This document shows positions 1 to 11,373 of a stretch of DNA of 64,000 bases, in pieces. Each line of letters starts with the position of its first letter. Within the stretch, counting starts at the first letter, position 1. The position numbers and the translations under genes were made by a program. Location of the stretch: positions 1 to 64,000 of the forward strand of contig JAANYP010007569.1 in NCBI GenBank assembly GCA_020465985.1, in the 5' to 3' direction. The stretch comes from Centrapalus pauciflorus (lineage: Eukaryota > Streptophyta > Magnoliopsida > Asterales > Asteraceae). The notes beneath the pieces are model-generated. The model worked only from the letters and a program-made list of their open reading frames with translations. It did not search any database and had not been told where the DNA came from.

Positions 1-115
1 AATGGTAGTCAAGCTGATACCATTCAGATAGGGAATATTAGTGTGGATATTTCAAATCCATCAACAAATGTTGATGAAGTAGGAGAACTCATCTCTGTGA
101 TGAGTTCCCCTAAAA

Positions 116-823
116 ATGACTAATAATTCTCTTATCACTCTGCAGGAAAAACAACCTTCCCAGGTTTGGTACTTGGATAGTGGCTGCTCAGGGCACATGA
201 CAGGTTGTAAAGAATTGCTGAGTGAACTCAGGCCTGAAAAAGGGCCAAAAGTCACCTTTGGTGACAATGTACAGGGATCCACTGAGGGATATGGAACTCT
301 TAAAGCTGGTGCTGCAGTGTTCAAAAGAGTAGCCTATGTGGTTGGGCTAAAACATAACCTTGTTAGCATAAGCCAACTATGTGATGCTGGCTACAAGGTT
401 AACTTTGATGAGCACCTGGGTTACATATTGGATTCCCAAGGCAAAGTTGTGCTATGTGCTCAACGAAAGAAAGGTGTATATGTTGTGGATATGCATTCTG
501 CTGACCCCACAACTGAAACCTGTTTTCTCACAAGAACAAATGCTGATCTAAATTGGCTATGGCACAGAAGACTGTCACATCTGAACTTCAAGAACATCAA
601 CAAACTCTGTAAGAAAGAGTTGGTGACAGGTTTGCCTTCTATGACTTTTGCTAAGGATAGATTATGCACAGCTTGTGAGAAAGGCAAGCAGAGAAAAACA
701 TCTTTTAAATCCAAACATAATTTCTCTATTGATACTCCACTCTTCTTAATCCATATGGACTTGTTTGGACCTGTTAATGTCCTAAGTCTAGGAGGAAGAA
801 GATACACTCTTGTAATGGTTTGA
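116..823 (+). pseudogene. pol: T1 pol: aspartic protease and GAG-pre-integrase domain
   Basis: This is the N-terminal pol segment of a copia polyprotein. The retroviral-type protease active site reads Y-L-D-S-G-C-S around 167-190. The GAG-pre-integrase zinc domain follows, with its His pair in WHRRLSHLN near 560-590 and its Cys pair in C-T-A-C near 667-680. The integrase core begins with H-M-D-L-F-G-P near 753-775, which carries the first catalytic Asp. The frame closes with a TGA after V-M-V, where copias normally continue V-D-D/E-F-S. Bases 1-118 are open in another frame and look like the gag-protease linker; an in-frame TGA at 101-103 means the ATG at 116 is not a real start. Broken remnant. 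Confidence 0.85.
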
Positions 824-1826
824 CGAGTTCTCCAAGGTACACATGGTGATCTTTATGAAGAGCAAAGGAAGAGGCTGACTAAGAGAGATTATTGGATTTG
901 TCAAAAAAGATGGAATGCTGAACTCTGCCCAAGTAAGCACACTTAGAAGTGATATGGTAATGGATTTCTAGAACCAGTACTCTTGAAGACTTCTGTGAAG
1001 AGAAAGGTATCACTCAAAACTTTTTCAGCAGTAAGAACTCCTCAACAAAATGGAGTTTGCTTGAAAAGGAGAAACCGATACTCTCATTGAAGCTGCCAGA
1101 ACCATGCTGTGTGCATCAGGTTTACCCTTCATTCATTTTTGGGACTGAAGCTTGTTAAACACGCCTGCTTCCCCAAAACAGATCCTTTAGTGGTGAAAAG
1201 GTCAACAATGACTCCCTATGAGCTGCCTCAAAAGGGAGATAAGCCAAATGTCAGTTTTCCATGTGTTTGTGGTGTCCTTGTTTCATTTCTGAATCAAAGG
1301 GACCAGCTGTCGAAATTTTTTAACCTAAAAGCTGATGAGGTGTGTTTGTTGGCTACTCTGCTATCGTCCAAAGCCACAGGGTATACAACAAACAAAAAGA
1401 AGGGTGATAGATGAATCTATCAATGTCACCTTTGTAGAGTCCAAGAATGCCTCCACCAAAGCTGTTCCTGAATCAGTTTCAGGAGACCTTAACTTTGATG
1501 ATCTGATGCATTCAATCAATGAAGAGGACTCAAAAGCTTCCACTACACCCAGTGTGGAACCTTTTAATCATGATGGACATGATGATGATTATGTCAATAC
1601 ACCCTGTGTGAATAAATGTACTGACTTAATTACAACTGCATGTCCAGAAACTATCAATGCTGATTTTCCCAGTTCCTCTGCTGATATGTTCAACAGTGGT
1701 CAGACATGTTCAACAAGTGAACAGGCTCAAGACAACAGTGTGTCTGAAAATCTTGAGAGCTGTTCAACAGGACCCGCTGAAGATGTTAACAACTCAGGTA
1801 AATCATCATTGAAAAATGAATCCTAA
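824..1826 (+). pseudogene. pol: T1 pol: decayed integrase core and integrase-RT linker
   Basis: No frame stays open, but pieces of the integrase core are readable across frames: EFSKV and FMKSK near 826-865, a degraded RSDNG near 945-965, and RTPQQNGV near 1034-1060, which normally precedes the catalytic Glu. The Glu region itself (normally V-E-R-R-N) has lost its Val-Glu. Downstream, TPYEL near 1210 and a degraded VFGC-type segment mark the integrase C-terminus, and R-V-I-D-E-S near 1396-1415 opens an acidic, Ser/Thr-rich linker that runs to a stop at 1824-1826. Several frameshifts are needed to connect these. The linker itself contains copies of the element's CTGTTC/GAACAG word (1685-1775). 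Confidence 0.75.
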
Positions 1827-1940
1827 GTGGATCAGGTGTCACCCATGATTCAAATAATTGGGTGACATCAACAAAAGGGATACAAACTCGGTGGGACAGC
1901 TTAGGGAACTTTTGTATGTTCTCTAGTTTTTGTTTCACTG

Positions 1941-3573
1941 ATGGAGCAAAGAAGGTTGATCGAAGCATTAAAAGATGCCAATTGGATCACTGCCATGCAA
2001 GAAGAGCTCAATCAGTTTGAGAGAAACAATGTATGGAAGCTGGTCCCTGCTCCTAAAGGTAAAACTATAATTGGCAATAAATGGGTTTTCAGGAATAAGA
2101 TGGATGAGCAAGGTCATGTCATTAGAAATAAGGCAAGACTGGTTGCTCAGGGCTACAGACAGGAGGAAGGCATTGACTATGATGAGACATTTGCTCCTGT
2201 GGCCAGGCTAGAAGCAATTCGTTTGTATCTAGCCTACGCTGCTCATAAGAGCATAAAGGTATTTCAAATGGATGTGAAGAGTGAATTTTTGAATGGGAAG
2301 CTGCAAGAAGAAGTATATGNTCGTTTGTATCTAGCCATGCTTGCTCTAAAGTAGTAAGGTATTTCAAATGGATGTGAAGAGTGCATTTTTGAATGGGAAG
2401 CTGCAAGAAGAAGTTTATGTCAAGCAGCCTCCAGGTTTTGAAAATGAACAACATCCAGGTTTTGTCTATAAGTTGGACAAAGCTCTATATGGTCTCAAAC
2501 AAGCCCCTAGAGCCTGGTATGACACTCTTACTGAGTTCCTTATGAGCAATGGGTATTCCAGAGGTAAAGTGGATACTACACTGTTCATAAAGAAAGTGAA
2601 GTCTGACATTATGCTTGTTCAAATTTATGTGGATGACATTATATTTGGTTCTACAAATGAGCAGTTGTGCAAGAATTTTTCATTACTCATGAAATCCAAG
2701 TATGAAATGAGTATGATGGGAGAACTAACTTTCTTTTTAGGATTACAGGTTAAACAAACCTCAACTGGAATTTTTATAAATCAAAGAAAGTACACTTTAG
2801 ATCTTTTGAAAAAGTTCAAATTTGATCAAAGTTCTCCTATTAAAACACCAATAGCAACCAATGTAAAATTGGATGCTGATGCCAGTGGCAAAGCTGTTTC
2901 AGTAACAGCTTACAGAGGCATGATTGGGAGCTTGCTATACTTAACTGCTAGTAGACCTGATATTATGTTTGCTACCTGTCTGTGTGCTAGGTTTCAAGCT
3001 GATCCAAAAGAATCTCATCTAGCTGCTGTTAAAAGAATCTTCAGATACCTGAAGGGTACACCAGGTTTGGGTCTTTGGTATCCCAAAGATTCAAGTCTTG
3101 AACTAACAGGTTATTCTGATTCTGATTTTGCAGGCTGCAGGCTAGACAGGAAAAGCACAACAGGTGGATGTCAACTCCTTGGTGGTAAGTTGATAAGTTG
3201 GTGCAGCAAGAAGCAGAACTCTGTGGCTACTTCTACTGCTGAAGCTGAGTACATTGCTGCTGGAAGCTGCTGTGGGCAGATTCTGTGGATGCAGCATCAG
3301 CTTGAAGATTATGGACTTGTGTATAGGAAAATTCCTATTCTGTGTGATAACACAAGTGCCATAGCCATTTCCAACAATCCAGTATTTCATTCTAGAACAA
3401 AGCATACTGAGGTCGGACATCACTTCATCAGGGATCACATTCAGAAAGGTAATGTGGAGGTAAGTTTTATTTCCACAAATGAACAGCTTGCAGACATTTT
3501 CACCAAACCTCTGGATGAAACAAGATTCAATTATCTTGTCAGCAAGCTGGGCATGTTAAACAAGAGTGACTAA
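1941..3573 (+). pseudogene. pol: T1 pol: reverse transcriptase and RNase H
   Basis: RT begins with the copia block EALKDANWITAMQEELNQF and continues through KWVFRNK, KARLVAQGY, the D-E-T-F-A-P-V-A-R block and Q-M-D-V-K-S. The polymerase active site YVDD is intact at 2626-2637. RNase H follows, with S-D-S-D-F-A-G near 3118-3135, STAEAEYIA near 3234-3260, C-D-N near 3343-3350 and the terminal LADIFTKPL block, ending at TAA 3571-3573. RT is split at 2320-2360 by a near-tandem repeat with an undetermined base and a TAG, so the long open part is 2368-3573. Apart from that the RT/RNase H part is well preserved, in contrast to the integrase. Confidence 0.9.
2220..2419 (+). repeat. Near-tandem ~100-bp repeat in RT around an undetermined base
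   Basis: Bases 2220-2319 and 2322-2419 are two versions of the same RT segment (R-L-Y-L-A ... G-K-L-Q-E-E-V-Y). They differ at roughly ten positions and by small indels, and are separated by an N at 2320. The second copy carries a TAG early on. Either a real duplication or two divergent reads joined by assembly could give this; the N at the joint favours assembly. Confidence 0.85.
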
Positions 3574-4276
3574 GTGTTTCTCAAAGGTCTAAGAATTTGT
3601 GTGTTTCACACTGCTCAAGTTTCTCAGAACAGCTTAGACAGAACAGGTTATACATGTTCTGTACTTAGTCATTTGTCTGAAAAACTTGAACAGCTTGAGC
3701 ATACAACAGGCTGAACAAAAACAGCTTACTCGTCCATCCTGCTCTGATGGTCCATTCTTCAACCTGTTCACTCCTTCACACTGTCTTACAAGCCATTGTC
3801 TTGTAACCTGTTCAACTATTGAACACAACCTGCTCTTACAAAAGAGAGCAGGCTGAAGGCACAGTTTGAAGAATGAACAGCTTGAAGTTTGAACAGCTTG
3901 TGATGACCCTACTCATCACAGGTTTGACCAACATCTTAGACCAACAGTTTTAATTACCTTTCTTCAAACTTAAGTTACTTAATTTATGTTTTATTTAACT
4001 TAATTATTGCGGATAATGTGGGTTACGTGTGTTAGTGATTAAAAAGGGCTCAAGTGGTCTGACAAACGGTCTGACATGGACAACCGTTCCATTTTCCGTT
4101 AACGGCCTTTTCAAATCAACCGCCCAAACCTTCTCTCTCATACACACTCACATTCAAATCCTATAAGTACCCAACTACTATTTCATCTTCATCTTCCTCA
4201 TCATTTCCAGAAATCCTCAAGAACCCTAAAATTCGACTAAGTGTCTTTTGCTTCTCCAAACCTCAAAACTTCCCAA
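3574..4276 (+). other. T1 spacer between pol and the extra frame, with a GAACAGCTT motif array
   Basis: This stretch is non-coding. From 3605 to 3905 the word GAACAG(C/G) or its complement CTGTTC recurs about a dozen times, often as TTGAACAGCTTG; the same word is repeated in the T1 LTR. After about 3910 the array stops and the sequence becomes AT-rich, then pyrimidine-rich, up to the ATG at 4277. Confidence 0.7.
4162..4276 (+). promoter_or_regulatory. Putative internal promoter and leader of the T1 extra frame
   Basis: A TATA-like TATAAGTA (4162-4169) lies 107 bases before the ATG. It is followed by a CT-rich stretch (TTCATCTTCATCTTCC) like many plant 5' leaders. TTTCCAG ending at 4210 could alternatively be a 3' splice site for a subgenomic RNA. 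ATG context is A-rich upstream with G at +4. Prediction only. Confidence 0.4.
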
Positions 4277-7200
4277 ATGGCTCACAGACCTAATCCCTTT
4301 CTTCCAGTGTTCGTTGGTGATGATGTTGTCAGACACTCATCAGTCACCACAATGCTGACCATCAAACCCACCAACTACATTGCAAATCTGACCATACCCA
4401 AGAACTATGTGGGAAAAGGGTATGAAGAAATGGTGGAGTTCTTGAAAGTTCATCCGTTGAACTATGCAATGACTGCATCCCCTGGTGTCCTGTATCAGGA
4501 GATGGTGTATGAGTTCTGGTACACCTGTGCCTACAACCCCAACACCAAAGTCATCAAGGATACTATTCTCAATGGGACTCAGACCATTGAGATTAGTACT
4601 GATCTTCTCAGGGAGGTGCTTCATCTTCCAACTGCTGAAACTTATGACATGCCTCAAGCTGAAGATGAACAAATGGGAAATCTGCTACGCTTCTGTGGTG
4701 TAGCAGAACCCAAAATTGGAGCAACGTTGTATAGGAAGGATTTGTCTCCTACCTATAGCTTTCTGTTTGCCTCAGTGACGATGAGCTTCAGCAGCAAAGT
4801 TGGTTCATTTGACCAACTAAGTCATGATGAAGTCCCAATAGTCCTACAGCTGGTGGATGGGACTACCATTGATTTGGCTAAGTGGATATTTCTGAATCGG
4901 AGGAACCTGGTGCAACAAGAGCCAAGACCAGCTGCTGTCCGCTATCCCAGGTTTCTGAGCCTCATATTCAGACACATTTGTGGTGAGTATTTGTACAACT
5001 CTCAGCCATTACTTCATACTGCTGCATTCCCTGTCATAGGGAATAGAGTTTTCTATACTCCTGTACTCCCAAATGAGCCTCCTCTATCCACACCAATGAA
5101 AAGGTTGTTAGGATTGGTGGAAGGACCCTCTGCTGTGAGGGTGGATCCAGAAGCTACTGCTCCCACAGGAAAATCCAAAGCCAGGTCCAAACTTGTTAAG
5201 AGGACCCTGGCAACTGCTGAAGCTGGGCCTGTGAAAAAGAAGGCCAAAACAGCTCAGTCTGAGTCTGTTCTCTTAGCCTCTTTGGCTGAGGGGGAGCAGA
5301 CTCCTCACCCTGGTTCATTTGTTGATCCTGAAGCCTCTGTGGCTGGTGCCTTTGTGGCACCAGAGACTATGGAACAGGCCAACCCACCTGTTTCTGCCCC
5401 AATCTCAAAACCTGTCCATTCTGAACCCCTCATCACCTCTCCCTAATCACCTTCTTCATCCATCCACTACCAAAGAAAATCAATCTCCAAAAAGAAACTA
5501 GCCAAAACAACTACCTCCTCTGTTCCCTCCCAACAGGGTTCAGTTGTAAAGGAAGCAACCCCTGCTGCCTCTCCTATATTGGGAGAAGGTTCAGCCCAAT
5601 TGGAGCATGCTTCACTCCAACCTGAGTCTACCCAGAGTCAGCCTAGACCCTCTGGTTCCTCCCAACAGGAACCAGTTGTACAAACGGAGATAGCCACATC
5701 AACTATCCCAGCCTCCCAACAGGCTGAGGATATTGAAAGACAGGAGCCCTCTCCACTCCATACTGAGTCCACACTGTCCCCCACTAAAATATCCTCACAC
5801 CCTGAGTCTGCACGAGGTGCCCACGCTGCTGGTATAGACCAATCATCAGCTCAGCCTCAAACTTCTGCTCCCCATGATACAGCTGTTCTACACCAAACAG
5901 CTGCTGAGGGACCAACAACCCAAGCTAATGAACCTCAGGGATCATACCATCCCTCTGGTGAGGTTGTTCCCTCCATGCAAACTCCATCAGCAGGTTTCAC
6001 CACTGCTGATGTTGAAATGCATATCCCATCTCCCCATGATGAGGTGCTTTTACACCAAGGCACTGCAGAGGGAACCACCACTGGTCTTCATGAGGATGTT
6101 GCAGCACAAGCAGCATCTGAAAGGCCCCCAACATCAACCCCTTCTCCTGGTGATGCAGCTACAGCCGCTGCTGAAGGACCTTTTGACCCTTCCAAGCTGG
6201 GCCATATTACTTTTGCCCAGGCTATGGAACTTCTATCAAATGTTCCTCTTCCCTCTCCATCACATCCTCATACACTAGCCTCATCATCATCTTCTCCATC
6301 TACCCAATCTAAACAGTCTACCCATACACCTCCATCTCCTAAAGACCTACCTTTGAAGGATCAGCTTTCCCTGCTGACCAACAAAGTTGGTTCTTTGGAA
6401 ACTACCATGACCTCTCTACCCTCTCTTATTTCAGACTCTGTGTCTGAATAGCTTAAGGGGTTCTTTGATTCGTTCAAAGACTCCTTCCCTGCTACTCCAC
6501 AAACAGATAATTCTTCACAGCTGATAGCACTCACTGCACAGCTGCAAACTGTGTCCAACTCCCTCTCCTCCATTCTTTCACTACAACAGGACTCTGTGTC
6601 CTCAATGACAGCTATTTCCCAACAGCTGTCATCTCTCCTCACTTCTTGCAATTCTACTCTTCCTGCCACTCTGGCCAGCTTGACCACACTAATTGGCTCC
6701 CTATCTAATTTTATGTCATCAAACCTTGCTGATGTGCAAGATTCTCTCGAATTACATCTTGCACAGTTTCAAAGTTTGATGTTCACAGAGTCTGATAGGG
6801 AAAACATTGTTAAGCTGACCTCCCTTGCTGATACATAATCCTCTTCTCTTCAAACCTGTCTTTCCCAGCTTGCAGAGGTAAAGGACAATTTGGCTTTCTT
6901 AGTGACTAGCCTTGTTGGCCCCAGGCCTGCTGCCAAAACTGCTGGCAAGCCTGATGACTTTGTGTCTTCAGGCAGACCGGGTGTTGAAGGTGCTGGTCCA
7001 TCTCCTTCAAAGGGGGAGAAGTCGTCTGCCTCTAAGACTCAGTCTAAGGGGTAGGAAACTTCTACTCCTAAGGAGAAACCAGTGCCTGCAGCACAAACTG
7101 GTCAACCAGCAGGAATCTCTGAAACAGGTACAAAAGAGGGTGCTTCTCAAGCTGCTCCGCCTACTCAGGTTGAATCTCCAATCCCTGCTCAGTCTAAGGG

Positions 7201-8437
7201 GGAGGAATCCATTCCTGAGGGCAGGCTAAGCAGCAGAAGGAGGCATCTGATCCTAGAGGAAGAAGAAGAAGAGGAGGAAAGTCCTGAAGCTGCTATCACT
7301 ACAGCAGCTAAAGGAAAAAAAATAGCAGAAGATGATCCCATACAGCAGAAAGCAGCAGAAATCCAATTTCATAAAGCCAGGGCCAAAGAAATGGGTCTTC
7401 CTATGCACAAATATTTTGAGTTTAGAGAAGAACAACTTCAAGCCCTGGAAGTTCTTAGAAAAGAAGAAGAATCTGCTAAAGCTGCCAAATCATTCGCACT
7501 TCAAGAAGCAAAGAAAGTTAAAATGTCTACTCTGGAAGTGCAAAAGAGAATATTAGAAGCTGCTAAGGGATCAGCAGGGGAGAAGGAAGCAGAAAAAGAA
7601 AAAGGTACTCTGGTCTCAGTGACCAAGTCTACAGTGCCTCATGCAAGAGCTCAGTACCATTTTGACAACCTAGCAAAGATAAAATTTCAAGATGTTGCTG
7701 AAAGAAGGCTTGCCAAGGAAGCAATTGTCAAAGCTGTCCCCATATCAAGAAAAGGCAGTCAGTGGAAGTTAAAAATAACAAGGATGGGTGCAACAGGCCC
7801 AGAATTGGAAACATATGACTACACTGATGTAGCACAGATGGGGTACAGAGAATGGATTGAGCTGGCAGTTGCTCTGAGTGAGTCAAAGTCAGAAACGGCT
7901 AAGACAATCAGGGCATATGTCAAGAAACTGATGGAGAGAGTAAAGAACCTTGGCCTGATCTCTAAAGAAGTTAGTGAAGGTGTCTTTGTGACACATCCAA
8001 AAATTAAGGCCAGGAGGACAAGGAAGGATACTGAAATGGAACTACTCCTTGCACTGATTGAACAAGGCGATTATGCCATTGAAATGAAGGGAGTTGATCA
8101 CAGCCTGCCTAGTGGAATAAAGTTTTAAGATGGCAAGATTATTGAAGAGCCTGAGCTGGGGGCATTCTTTGTGGATCCCTTAACTCAGAAGAAATGCTTT
8201 CAGAGAGCATCAGATCTGTACAAAGTGGATCTGAGACAACTTGTGGCCTTCAGACTTGCAGTTTCATTCAGGCAGTCTAGTAAGTGGAGAGCAACCATCT
8301 GGGATCAGCTCAGAGGCTTCTTTGAGAGAGGAGAACTTGAGGATACCAAGTTTATGATAATAAGAAGTGAGATTCAAGAACTTGAGGATACCAGAGAGCA
8401 ACTTGAAAAGATGTTTGAAGATCCCCCTCCAGTGTGA
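4277..8437 (+). pseudogene. T1 extra frame after pol: large accessory protein, five in-frame stops
   Basis: One frame of 1387 codons runs from ATG 4277 to TGA 8435-8437 without a frameshift, broken only by TAA 5444, TAG 6449, TAA 6836, TAG 7052 and TAA 8126. Residues 1-290 form a globular domain (VHPLNYAMTASP, YQEMVYEFWYTC, RYPRFLSLIFRHI) that resembles the plant family annotated as putative plant transposon protein. A basic cluster near residues 310-335 (VKKKAKT) looks like a nuclear signal. A Pro/Ser/Gln-rich middle follows, then an acidic stretch and a Lys/Glu-rich helical region, and a C-terminal domain with WKLKITRMGATGPE and YREWIELAVAL. I see no signal peptide or membrane segment, so envelope function is unlikely. 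The position matches the env-like frame of SIRE elements. The start was chosen because the only in-frame upstream alternative is a GTG. Confidence 0.8.
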
Positions 8438-8783
8438 TGAAGTCCATCTGCCATCTGGGCAGGTGAAGAGTGGAAGCTGTCCATCAGAAGGACAGGCTTA
8501 CCATTTTTTGTTCCCAACAAAAACAGTCCAATGTACATTAGTTGTACTCTATCTTACATATGTTGTAATTTCCTTTTACATTAGTTGTAATATACATCAG
8601 TACATTAGTTGTACTTTTGTAAGAACATGTGTTGTTCTAATGTAATAAAAAATCAGTGTATATATAAACTGATCTTTTACTTTATATTGATGTTGTAATT
8701 CTATTTCAACAAATGTATTATAAAAATATATAGTGATTTTTGACAAGACCAGCTTAGACTGGTTATTGCAAATAGGGGGAGAT
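8438..8783 (+). other. T1 3' region with TACATTAGTTGTA repeats and polypurine tract
   Basis: Non-coding. TACATTAGTTGTA occurs three times (about 8535, 8577, 8600), giving several TGTA/TTGTAA words typical of plant poly(A) far-upstream elements. A short hairpin (ATCAGT...ACTGAT, 8651-8674) follows a near-AATAAA. The polypurine tract AATAGGGGGAGAT (8771-8783) primes plus-strand synthesis and abuts the LTR. The same layout occurs in T5. Confidence 0.7.
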
Positions 8784-9910
8784 TGTTATGCCCAAAAAGG
8801 CCTCAGTCAAACCTGTTATGCATCTGAGGGGGAGATTATTAATCAAACCTGTTGATGCACTTGATGGGTAAAAGTTAAGGCCTGTTTATGCCTTAATAAT
8901 ACCTAAAAAGTGATTTGCAATATCTGTCCAAAGCTGTTCTACATGTTGCATGTGTTGCAACTAAGACAGTTTGTCCAAGCTGTTCTGTCTGCTGAATAGG
9001 CTGGACATAAACTGTCTATGCTGCTCTACACTGATGAGCAGCTTGGGCAGTTTACAAGTGTTCTGTTCTTTGTGAACAGAACCTGTTCTTTGTGAACAGG
9101 CTAAGCACTTTATGGAATGTGTTTCCAAGTCCTCATGTATTGTATTTGACTACAAGATCAGTTTACAAAGTCGAAGACAAAGTGGAAATCAGAACTGCTC
9201 AGCCTGCCCAAGCTGTTCTGTTACATGAAGACAAAAGGTTATTTGAAAAAGGGTGACAGACCTTTTTCTTATATCAAAATAGGCCTTTACAAGGAAGAAA
9301 GACGCAAAGTTGACATTCCTTATTTAGTTAAAGGCAATGCAACAGTAGACAAAGTGAAAAGACAAAAGTTCTGCACACAAGAAGACAAGTCTGCTTTTCA
9401 GAAAGTGCAGAAAAGGTTATGTTGTCTTTTCAACAAGACTTCTCCTTTTTCATTTCGTCCAATGAAGAAACTTCTCTTAGATCCTCTGAGTGAGTATAAA
9501 AGGAAGCTTCTAAGGACAGAAAGATTAAGCCAAAAAGCTAAGTGCTGAAGCCAAGAGTGAACGTGCAAGTGTGTTTTTCATGCATGCAAGCCTGCCTGTG
9601 TAATACAGTTTCTTTGTGTCTAAGCTGTTCTACATAAGTTGTCCCTCTAAGTCTTGTAAATACAGTGAGTGCTTCTTAGTGAGTGTATTCATTGTAAACT
9701 AGTTTGAGTTTGTCTTAGACTAGTGAATATACTGTTGTATCTGTCATCTCAGCTTGAACCTTTCCGCATTCAAGCTTGTTTGTAATTAACAATTTGTTGA
9801 TAATACATACAAACATTGAGAAAATAGTGTGTAGTTTTTAAATAGCTGTATTCACCCCCCCCCCTCTACAGCTTAAAGCTATATACTTTGGGAACCTCTC
9901 GGGACCTACA
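8784..9910 (+). repeat. T1 3' LTR (1127 bp)
   Basis: The LTR runs from TGTTATGCCC to CCTACA and was bounded by alignment with the T5 LTR, which diverges from it right after CTACA. It holds a TATAAAAG promoter box at 9495-9502, AGCTGTTC-type words, a second polypurine-like GAGGGGGAGAT near 8827, and a run of about 12 C followed by CTCTACAG near 9848-9865. Scattered apparent frames inside it (for example 9225-9548) are not genes. Confidence 0.88.
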
Positions 9911-10696
9911 CTTTACAAATAAACTTTAAGTTAAACTAAGACACTTTGTTGTATGTAAATACAGACCTGTGTCCGATGTTTGTCTTTTAATGAAAGTTTG
10001 CAAATACCAACAAGTTAGAATCATTGTCTGTATGGCTTGATCATAAAAGTATGTCTATGTCTAAGTCACGTAAGATAATTTCATCATAAATAAAATGCCA
10101 AGGGATATTCCGAAATGTAGCATGTTTAAAGGGGTAAATACCAACAATCGGCTAAATGGGTATGTCACGCCAAACAATCAAAGGAATCAAAAATTCCTAA
10201 GTGTGAAAGCTTAAGTACTGAAAGTGAGTATCTGACACCGCTATCTGATTGAACCTTTCTTTGACTATACTCGTCAAAATTATTTTGTTAAGTATTTAGC
10301 ATAGGTTGTAAATTTCAATAAATGTAGTTTAAGTCTAAGTTAAATTTTTGGTCAAAATTTTAAAATTTTGTTTTTACTTATTTTTATTTTATTTTATTTT
10401 TATTTTTTATTTTTATTTTAATTTACTTAGGAAAAAGGTCAAAAATTACTAAGGGTGCATTCATAGTTGAATAAAATAAACATTGCGTGAAAATCTTGTG
10501 CTTAGGGTAAAAGATTTGGCATAGTTTATTCCGTTACACAATAAGGTTGAAAAGGTTGAAAAAGTTGAATTTATTTCAAAATTATCGAAATTTTCAAAGT
10601 TTCAGGGGTTAATTCGAGTTTAACCTAAACTCGAATATGGCAGAACTCGAATCTGTCAGTAGATTCGAAAGTGGTATTAGATTCGAAGGTTGGTGG

Positions 10697-10706
10697 TATA
10701 AATAGG
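10697..10706 (+). promoter_or_regulatory. TATA box of the putative internal promoter of the T2 extra frame
   Basis: TATAAATAGG is a near-perfect plant TATA box 670 bases before the ATG, embedded in the ACTCGAAT array. With the splice acceptor at 11371 it suggests a first exon starting near 10730 and an intron before the coding exon. The 5' splice site is not clear (GTATAA near 10860 or GTAGTA near 10891 are candidates). Confidence 0.4.
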
Positions 10707-11342
10707 TTAACAGTAATGTTCATTAATTCATCTGTTTTCGATTCTATTCCTCGAGTTTGTCTTTGGCGATTTCGAATCTATTCTCTCGAGTTTGTCGTTT
10801 TCAAGAAATCAACTATTTGTCGAGTTTATGTCCGTTTGGGTTCGATAACTCATAGATCTAAGTATAATCAAGTGTTTTGTACAAGATTTAAGTAGTATTA
10901 TACTCCATTTAGGCCAAAATCATCAGATTTTGAAGTTTTATTGGTAGAAAGTTGATTTTTCAAAATTACAAACTTTTAACCGGTAAAAAGTCAAATTAAT
11001 TACAAATATCATTGATTAGAACCTAGTGGGACTAAAAGATGTGATTTTCTAAGTCTAACATGGTTAAAATCATGGATTTTTGTGAGGATGGTGGCCGACT
11101 CCTTCGAGTCTGTTCGTGGCCTGATTCGAGTTTGTCAGTAAACTCGAATGGCCATTAAACTCGAATGTTTCATCAAACTCGAATATATGTTCATTCGAAT
11201 CTGATTTTCGAGTTTGTCCTTTTATTTGAATTATTTAATTTAAATTAAACTTGTAGAAATTCATAAGTGTTGGATTTTGTCCTTATACAAATTCAAAATA
11301 AAACAAATTTGAATTTAAACAAGTTTATTCATTTTTAATAAT

Positions 11343-11373
11343 TCTAATATTTTATTTGATATATTGTGCAGAC
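11343..11373 (+). promoter_or_regulatory. Putative 3' splice site just before the T2 extra-frame ATG
   Basis: A branch-point-like TTCTAAT, a T-rich stretch and TTGTGCAG end at 11371, and the ATG starts at 11374. This is the classic plant intron 3' end. T9 has an equivalent arrangement at 38390. Confidence 0.45.

Larger units (their letters stand above)
1..9910 (+). mobile_element. T1: Ty1/copia LTR retrotransposon (SIRE/Maximus-like), 3' portion
   Basis: The window opens just before the protease of pol and continues through integrase, reverse transcriptase, RNase H, a very long extra reading frame and a 3' LTR ending at 9910. Protease-integrase-RT-RNase H is the copia order. The polypurine tract abutting the LTR, the run of C followed by CTCTA near the LTR end and the long frame after pol fit the SIRE/Maximus lineage (family knowledge, not proven here). 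The 5' LTR and gag lie left of the window. T1 appears inserted in T2, whose sequence resumes at 9911; a CTTTA target duplication is predicted on the unseen left side. T5 is a second copy of this family. Confidence 0.9.
9911..11373 (+). other. T2 spacer before the extra frame, with an ACTCGAAT/ATTCGAGT motif array
   Basis: No coding signal. 9911-10600 is AT-rich, with a T-rich low-complexity run at 10360-10435. From 10610 to 10850 and 11100 to 11220 the word ACTCGAAT or its complement ATTCGAGT appears about 15 times. The same word is repeated in the T2 LTR (14650-14905). The stretch ends at the ATG of the extra frame. Confidence 0.65.

Noticed and set aside
5874..6278. Alternative-frame proteins within the T1 extra frame
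   Set aside because: They are overlapping readings of low-complexity sequence with no start signal or homology.
5444..7054. Programmed stop readthrough in the T1 extra frame
   Set aside because: Stops are of different types and contexts, several are far apart, and at the one position that can be compared (8126) T5 has a sense codon, so decay is simpler.
4277..8437. A host gene: own TATA-like box, CT-rich leader and long open frame
   Set aside because: It lies between copia RNase H and the polypurine tract/LTR, and a second copy with the same flanks occurs in T5, so it belongs to the element.
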